A DNA stretch of 64,000 nt from Candolleomyces eurysporus (taxonomy: Eukaryota; Basidiomycota; Agaricomycetes; Agaricales; Psathyrellaceae): NCBI GenBank assembly GCA_027579435.1, contig JANBPK010000812.1, positions 62,001 through 126,000 of the forward strand, written 5' to 3'. Shown here piece after piece: positions 57,149 to 64,000 of the stretch. The notes beneath the pieces are model-generated. The model worked only from the letters and a program-made list of their open reading frames with translations, ran no database searches and was not told the DNA's origin. Numbering within the stretch: position 1 is the stretch's first letter; the number at the start of each line of letters is the position of its first letter. Position numbers and translations under genes: made by a program.

Positions 57149-59719
57149 AAACTACCCGCCACCTAGCAAGCTACCAGCCCATCTACTCGTCTGCTCCTGC
57201 AAAGACAAGTCGCTTGCCGATGTATGAGAAAGAGAGTAAAAACTAAGGCCAATAGTGTGCGTTAGTTTAAGTACGACGCCCTTTGAACACAGCCAAGGCT
57301 AGTCCTGTCCGCTTAAACATTACCGATGACTCTCGACTCGGTCCATCTTTCCTTCCTCATTTATTGTGGTACGATGATTGGTAGGTACCCTGCAAAACGT
57401 GGTGTAAGAGTGGAATAGTAGTGGTGAATACTTAGTAGCTAGTATCACGCTGGCACCGGACTGGGAAGACCGGAAATAGTGGATGCGGAAACCGGACGAT
57501 TGAGCGAACAGCGAAATCGCAGTTTGAGGTGAAGTCCCTTCCGCGCCCTCGGTCTTCGGTTGGTCTTCTTCATTTGCATACTCAAGAGGAGCAGTACCTA
57601 CTTTGGATTGCTGGAACTCTAAGGTAAAGCATCTTCGGCAACTGCCGAGCTCGCCGAAGTTCTCGGCGATTTATTATTACTTTTGGTAGCTTTATCAGTG
57701 CTGTTTGGTCCCTGTTGAAGCTTCCGTTGGTTCTCTGAAATCCACCCGTCGAATAAGATGTTCGAGAGTGAGTTATCGAGGTGCAGCAAGCAATCGGCGA
57801 ACATACCGCCCTCGCATCCTGAGAATCGTCTAGTAAAAGTCTTCATTATCACACAGGAGGATGCTACAGTGATTTAGCCAATATCAGTACGCTTATATGG
57901 TTTAAGTTGGCCTTGTGAGCCTCTGCTTCGGAGGTGCTTTCGTAGATGCCCGAACCCGTTCCATAGATTCTGGATAAGCGGGGCGCCAAGTGTACAGATC
58001 TGGTCTCTCAAGCCTGTGGACAGGTGCAGACCTCCCCTCTGAGTGATCAACGACGCAGACGATCGGTGATAGCATCCCAACGCGTTTTCTGAAAGCGACC
58101 ATAGCACGCACCTTGCTTTGATCAACTTGGGAGCTAGCAGCAACGTCGCAGCAGTTACTTTTTCTCGTCCTTGAGCACCAGGCTGAAAGATGAGTGTCTG
58201 CTAAGGGGTAAGGGGCTTCTGGAGAGTGTAGACCGAGTGTAAGCGGCTAAATTTGGTTCGATGAGAGAGCTGAACTCGTACTGCAGACAGTGTCGGAACC
58301 GAGCAAGTAGCGCAAAGATCCGGGAATAATCAATTAGATGTTTTCATTTCCAATGTACCATGGTTTGGCTTCGACTGCGACCATGAGGCTTTCAAGCGTT
58401 AGTTTCATGATGAAGCGCAGTGATGTTGCGACAGATCGACCTGTCCTACTGTGCACCAACGATCACATGTGGGAAAGAGTCACTACTTTAGATTACATTG
58501 GTTGTTCTCGTGGTCCGGGACAATCGCAAGATGAATCTATGTGAGAGATGGATCAATTAACCTAAATCAAGTACCACAAGGAAAGAAATGAGCGAACGGA
58601 TGAGTCTTCGTCATTGTCAGGTATGCCCCAGAGGTACTCACCCCCCTGGCCGAAAACGCTGCGTAGAGTGAGCCGCGTCTTGACATAAGCACCGTCAGTC
58701 CTGCCGTGCGGTGGAGTGGTAGCGTTTATGGGAGAGCGATAGTTGTGAACGAGATAGTTGCCATTCAGAAGACGCGCTATATTCCACGTCACACCGAAAA
58801 ACGCGGTCAGTTTGTTACGCCGAGCATCAATTCTTCGAGGCAAACCAAGGCTTAACAAACTCGGTGTAAGAGTTTGCTCTCGCTACCACATGCTCCTCAG
58901 AGAAGAGCATCCTTGGATTTGTGTTGATAGTTTGAACATTTATAACCCTTCAAATACTCGAAGTTAGTGTGACATCGTGCTTGTCATCTCTAAGCGCTTA
59001 TGCGTAGCAGCTGGTTCTCTGGGGCACTGCTAGCAGAACAGGAACTTGTACCGCGTGATCAAAAGCAGGTGCATAGTACAGCAAGTAAGGCACCACTATT
59101 TACACAGAGTGCAACTCGGACTTAGGGCATCAGTAGTAAGCCCCTCCCCATGTTCTACGCCGTTAAGAGCGCGGGGTACCTTGAGCTGAGATCGGTCAAG
59201 TTGGCGAGTGATTGAGTGATTGGCCATAAAATATCATGCGAAGCTTCGAGGTGAAGAGAACCGAAGTGTCGGGTTTTTCATTCAAGCATTTATGCACCGA
59301 AAGACTGGGATGGAAGGATCTGCCCAGCAGAGCTTCATTGAGCGCGACCTCATCAGGCCAAATGAGTGCCGATATTGAGCTCTATAATTAGAATTACGGG
59401 TGCGAGGTGACTCGCTCGCCAGGCTCCTGGCGTGATACTCACATACAGTGTATATCATGCAGTGCACTAGTAGCATGAGGTTTCACGCGTGTCAACAAGA
59501 TGCCCACCGCATGTTCAAGAAACGCTTTACCACTGGGTCTGCCAAATTAATTAGGAGCGTTAAGCGATGCGTAGTGGTCTATCGACAAGACGTAAGTATG
59601 CAAGTGCGTGAGCGCCTTCTTGTCGGAAGAGATCGCAGACTACGTCTACAAAAGCGCTTGAACCCCACTCCACTTCGTCAAGCTCCCCTCTCCCACTTCA
59701 GCCTGTGGGTTATAAAAGC
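57149..59719. other. Gene-poor region
   Basis: About 2.5 kb with only short, unsupported open frames on both strands and no recognisable repeat. A TATAAAA at 59711-59717 lies only 2 bases before the next gene's ATG. Confidence 0.4.
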
Positions 59720-62074
59720 ATGTCTCTCGCTACAGACATCTATTTCATCACCAACGTCCAGTTTTCTAAAGCCCTGACACTCGAAGATGCGAACAAGATC
59801 CGGACAGGCGTCGTTTCAGGTGCAGACGAAGCAAGTTCAAAGGTGCGTTGTCCACCACCTGATCAGGATTGTTCACGCTTGTTGGTTTTCAGGGTTCAGC
59901 TGACAGTCTTATCCAGTGGATGATAACCAGGCGAGGAGAGCAATATACCATCCAGAAGTTCGAAAATCCTACGTATCATTGTTGGTGCAGGTCGCAACCG
60001 GAGGAGAAGGAGCCAGTCGAGTGCCTTACCACTTCGTTCCCAAAGGAGTGGATCATCAAACTGGTACCGGCGGACGGGTCTTATACGTGCGTCACCTACA
60101 CCTACCGCATCCGGTTGACTCTGACATTTCTCAGGATCTCTCCTTCCGACAATCCTAACCTCTTTTGGAGAATAGAAGATGATTCAAATGGCACCACAGT
60201 ACAAGTCCTACTGCCAAATCGATCCGGATGTAGTTCTGACTGGAGCTGAATAGGTCGAGCTGGGTTCGGGGCCAGAATCCCGCTCGAATCATTGGAGAAT
60301 TCATAGGGTGCCGCTCATTGCGGAGACCGTCGTCAAAAGCACCAAGATCGAGTTCAAGTGGATGAATATGACGTATGTATATTGCCCTTCTGCGACCAAT
60401 CGCTCACTCTCTACTTGGCGATAGGAATGACCCGTTTGATGCGCTGTTGCCTGGGACTTTAGAGAACGACTCTCTCCCAAAAGACTCCTTCATCTCATTT
60501 CCGAAACCCCTGGAGATGATTTGGAACGGCACCTTGGTTGGCGAAGCGCGTATCTCGGGAGAATTCCGCCCAGTAGGGTACCACCAGCTGAACAGACAAG
60601 AGTCCAATGCTCAGCTAGAGCTAGTGCCCGGAGCAACTGAATTGTCAGTCGTTTTGTCAAGTCCGATGAGATTGGGAAACAGCCCCTCAACTGACTGATA
60701 GGATTTCGAGATTCATCCAATCAATAATCAGGGAACGGTCGATCAATTTCGATATTGTCACAGACGAAGTCAACGTCTACGCGTCTGGACAAGAGCACAA
60801 GAACGTTAAAGTCGAGTTTCGTAAGACACTCTCTGTGGAAGGTACGAATGGGCCTGGAAACGTGCACGTTCGGTCGAGATGCTCACAACTTGTGGTATGA
60901 CAGGCTTCAATTGCTTCAAAGACAACATCATTAGCCATTCTATCAAGGTGGTGGGAAGCGACCCCGGTGGAGGTGGCGTCACCGCTGTCAGCAAGATTGA
61001 GATTAAAAACCCTACCAACATCGCTATGAGATTCGACGACATCCCCGTTGAAGTCTACTACAAAACGGAAAAGGTCAGATACTTTTCAAGCTGAATTCTA
61101 GAGTCGATTCGGATTCTGACCGTCTCCTTGGGTGATCCAGATCGGAAATCTCAATCTCCCGGTGGGTCCTATCTTGGCTCTTTCGCAAAGCTTTTGGCCC
61201 TTTACACAATACTAGTCGTTCAAGCTTCATCAAAAGCAGACAGAAACGACCGACGCTCTCGAGGACGTTCACACTCAGTTCCGACCGGAAGACCCCAAAA
61301 ACTCGGAATGCCAGGACTTCATCAAGGATTATATCACGACTGACCATTCGCTAAAGGTTATCTACAACCTCACTGGAACGGTAATCAAGCTCGGTGCTAC
61401 TCAAACAGTGTCTACCCCTCCTTTCCGAGTCGAGTCTTCGTTCAAGGGTATCAATAAGCAGTTTGTCAAAGGAATCAGCGCTTACATCTCCATCGCTCGA
61501 ACGCCAATCAGTAAAAGAATCTCGTTTGATTTTGACTTTGGTAAGCCATACATCTTTATCGTTATAAGTGACATGTCCTGAGACTGTTTGTAGAAAACCC
61601 AATGCATACCGACCTAACGGTCCTTGCGTTTGAAGGAGAGGTGAAACGCAAGAACAAGCTCTTCTGCGTTGCCAGAGCAAACAACGTCAAAGATATGATT
61701 GTTGAAGTACGCCTGTCTTCAAATTCGACTCCTCTACGCACCTAACTCTCTGTCAGGCTGACCGAATAAGCCTCAGCCCCTTGTTTAAGGGTGGCTCACT
61801 CAAGATTCGGCGACACGAAATGTTGAAAATGGTCGGACGAGGATCTCTGAAGGTCACAGTCAAAGTGGTAAACGCTACGATCCAGTAAGCTGAATGGTCG
61901 CATCAATCAGTCACAACATCTAAGTTGATTTTTCTAGTATCGGCGAGTTTGAGCTACCAGACCTGCAGTTCGAGCTTCGAGACCCTGTCCGTGCCAAGTA
62001 AGCCGATATTTCTAGTCTTCTGTTGAGCGAAGCTTAACGAGTCGTATCGTAGGCTTAAGTGGCGCCTCTTTTAG
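59720..62074 (+). CDS. Beta-trefoil protein fused to LEA2/DUF3712-like beta-sandwich modules
   Basis: Thirteen or so exons remain in frame from MSLATDIYFITNVQFSKALT to KLKWRLF. Residues 1 to about 150 form three trefoil-like repeats (YFITNVQF, QWMITRRGEQYTIQKFENPT, EWIIKLVPADGSYTISPSDN, ending HWRI), as in fungal ricin-like lectins or trefoil protease inhibitors. Then follow modules like fungal DUF3712/LEA2: STKIEFKWMNMT, SFPKPLEMIWNGTLVGEARI, GFNCFKDNIISHSIKVVGSD, NPTNIAMRFDDIPVEVYYKT-EKIGNLNLP, FKGINKQFVKGISAYISIAR, and further strands to the end. No signal peptide or transmembrane helix is visible, although DUF3712 proteins normally have one. Confidence is good that it is one gene, moderate for the domain names. 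Function unknown. Confidence 0.68.
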
Positions 62075-62348
62075 TTCGCCTTAGATATCTGGATGCCTGA
62101 TGGGTATATATTGCTCGGCTCTCTTTCTTCTCGTCGTCGCACCGTTTAGATCTCCTTCATCTCGTTTATGCGCTCAACGTCTACCTCTGTATCTTAAAGT
62201 CTCTCCGCACGCATCTCAATCTAACGCTGTTATAACAAGCACTAGGCGGTGTCCGTACTGTACATCAAAAGTTCGAATGCTAAGTGGACGAGGTAAAGTA
62301 TGTTAAATAAGTGAGACTGCCCGATGAACACAAATAGAGACAAAAAAA
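62075..62348. other. Spacer before repeat unit a
   Basis: The 3' flank of the trefoil-fusion gene. No feature seen. Confidence 0.4.
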
Positions 62349-62457
62349 GCGTGCTTTGGTCCCCTCGACTCCAAGTCCACATAGTAGACTCGTAGCCGAG
62401 GCTCAAGCCCGAGGCCCACGACAAGGGAGCACGCCAACCCTCGGGAACCACGTACCT
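62349..62457. repeat. Structured module, copy 4
   Basis: GCGTGCT 62349-62355, CCCGAGG 62408-62414, AGCACGC 62428-62434 and CCTCGGG 62439-62445, again in the a-b-a'-b' order. On the minus strand the module is directly followed by seven T, which could end a polymerase III transcript. Confidence 0.65.
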
Positions 62458-63940
62458 TCAAGTCATCCCGGACAGCTCAGAATGCTGCCGTCTGAGTGTT
62501 TGACTCGTTCAGCTCACGCATGCCTAACCACCGAACACTCTCATCTCACGACAAAGACGAGTGCCTTCGTCACCAAAGGGAACTGAATCTTGCAGCGTTA
62601 GTGGCGAGTTAGTCCATCAGAGGTAGGGATCCTTGGTCTTCACTCAAGATTCATCTCCAGTGACTCATCTAACAGCCTAGACCTTGATTGAAGGACTGTT
62701 TCGAACTTGCTATCTGGATGTCTTTACCAATCCTTGAGGAGTCAATCTTCACCTTATCCTTTTAGTTGATCGAAGCTCGGACTCGTGCGCGCATTGGAAG
62801 GCTCATCGAAAGCTTCAAAGTGAAGCCATAGCCTCGAGAGAACGCAACAACCTTGGCCTGCCAACTGGCCGCTGGCATTCCTGAAGCGGCGCCGTTTATC
62901 GAGAAGGTTGTCAAGGCTGAACTGGGTTTCCTAGCTTCGTCAAGAACCTGGTATTGAAAGGGCCTCAGGACTCCTTCAGATCAACTTCACACTGAGGTGA
63001 AAGCCTCGAGACCGCCAAACACATTGGTAGCGTGACAAACTCAGCCGCTGGGTGAGAGGAGTTAAGCCAATGTCACACCGAGACCCTCCAGGGTCGCAAA
63101 GACGTGCCCAAAGCAAAGCTCAGAGTGAAAAAGTCTGGAAGACTCAGGAGAGCTGGACCAAACACAGAAGAGCGAGCCACTCGAGGGCGAGCGAAGAGGG
63201 AAGTACAAGCGGAGATGACCGTCCAGGTCAGACCCGCACACTCGAGGAACGCGAAAAAAACCAGAAAGGAGATCCCGGGAGCGAACCCAGTAGATGAGGC
63301 GACAGACTTGACTAAACTCAAGCCCCGGCTGTGAAGGTGTTTTTAACTCACGACCTCAGCTCTCAGCTCTCAGCACTCGGCTCTCAGGCCACGAGCCTCA
63401 CTCAACAGATGTCAAGCGCCTAGAAGCGATACCGAGGTGAGCCAAGACGGTAGAACGAAGCCATATACGTAGCTGTCGCGTTCAGATCGGCAGGTGTTAA
63501 TTGTAGACACCCAACCCAGAGAGTCGATATTGAACGTCGAAGTCAAGGAGAGGGGACCTGGATCAGGGGGCAGTCAGTCTTGATATCGAGCAATCAATGC
63601 GATAGAGAAAAGGCTCGAGAAGGAGAGGAAGAAGGTCCAGGAAAATCGGATGAAGGAACTGCAAAGACCAGAGCTGGGAGACAATAGGACACTGGGACGA
63701 TACCGAGTGCGAGGTGTGGCATCATTGAGGAGGGGTAGAGAACGACGGCTGTTGAGCGCGCCAACGGTGACGGGGAAGATGACTAGAAGATCCCGAAAAT
63801 CCAGAGAAGCTAATCGAAAACAGAGAGTTAGAATGAAAGAAAGGTGCGGGAAGGGTGACTGAGTCAAGGGAAGTGAGGGTATGGTGAAAGGAGAAAAGGG
63901 AAAGCTGGGTGGGGACAAACACAGACCCTCAGACCCAGCC

Positions 63941-63949
63941 CTTTATATA
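63941..63949 (-). promoter_or_regulatory. TATA box of repeated element unit a
   Basis: GTATATAAAG on the minus strand, followed by CT-rich sequence resembling a fungal leader. A counterpart (GTATATTTAAAG) is in unit b near 56180-56189. Because TATA is close to palindromic, transcription towards the window's right end is also possible. Confidence 0.45.
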
Positions 63950-64000
63950 CCCCCAGCCCTTCCCCACGCTAAAGCACAAAGAACACCAACAACCCCCAAT

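Larger units (their letters stand above)
62349..63960 (-). repeat. Repeated element, complete unit a
   Basis: The left end is structured module copy 4. The right end on the minus strand is GGGGGTATATAAAGGGCTGG (TATA at 63941-63949) followed by a CT-rich leader, matching unit b. Between them are about 1.0 kb of weakly conserved sequence and a strongly purine-rich plus strand at 63050-63330 and 63590-63900. TACGTAGCT lies near 63466, about 1.12 kb from the module, as in the other units. No protein-coding frame is supported. Confidence 0.55.

Noticed and set aside
53089..62457. HDV-like ribozyme or tRNA identity for the ~110-bp module
   Set aside because: The crossing helices and a GGTCCC word are suggestive, but helix order and lengths do not match HDV, and neither a cloverleaf nor clear A and B boxes could be drawn. 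I report it only as a structured module.
53089..63960. Long terminal repeats of a retrotransposon
   Set aside because: No TG...CA ends, primer-binding site, polypurine tract next to a repeat, or gag/pol frames were seen.
1..64000. tRNA, rRNA and CRISPR features
   Set aside because: No tRNA box B-like sequence within a foldable cloverleaf, no rRNA-like sequence, and no regularly spaced direct repeats were found.

Overview
The window is nuclear DNA from a filamentous basidiomycete, most likely an Agaricomycete. The evidence is genes broken by many 45-80 nt introns, CT-rich promoters, and families typical of mushroom-forming fungi (DUF6533-like seven-helix proteins, DUF6532- and DUF6697-like proteins, NACHT-TPR proteins, tandem F-box genes). 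Exons were joined by reading frame, splice signals and family resemblance only. Ten ambiguous bases (N) occur, almost all beside homopolymers; where they fall in coding sequence, ignoring them restores the frame.

Left part (1-24 kb): a Lunapark ER-shaping protein, a P-loop kinase-like protein, two single-pass membrane proteins, and the coatomer beta' subunit (Sec27). Between and after these lie several members of a short-protein family with a WPGY-type motif. There are intact copies at 7.5, 14.4, 19.6 and 37.2-37.9 kb and a broken copy at 17.1 kb. An acidic protein and a small basic protein follow.

Middle part (24-38 kb): a DUF6533-like integral membrane protein, then an accessory-looking block. 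Two minus-strand genes share promoter sequence and an N-terminal coiled coil built from exons of identical length, but end in different domains (DUF6697-like and DUF6532-like). They flank a NACHT-TPR STAND protein. A fragment of a third related gene lies between them. Next come a 4-coumarate-CoA-ligase-like acyl-CoA synthetase with a possible peroxisomal C-terminus and another short-family gene.

Right part (39-52.7 kb): a monocarboxylate-type MFS transporter, a tandem array of three F-box genes (two apparently intact, the third a deletion pseudogene), a sugar-porter MFS transporter, a coding-like stretch that could not be modelled, and NEDD8/Rub1.

Right end (52.7-64 kb): gene-poor, with one large gene fusing a beta-trefoil domain to LEA2/DUF3712-like beta-sandwich modules. 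The rest is dominated by a repeated element of about 1.3-1.75 kb. One end is a conserved structured module of about 110 bp, present four times in the same orientation. The other end carries a minus-strand TATA box and CT-rich leader.

Housekeeping genes (Lunapark, Sec27, NEDD8) are therefore interleaved with expanding or decaying accessory families. The most notable signals are the coiled-coil domain swap around the NACHT gene, the structured repeat, and the WPGY short-protein family.
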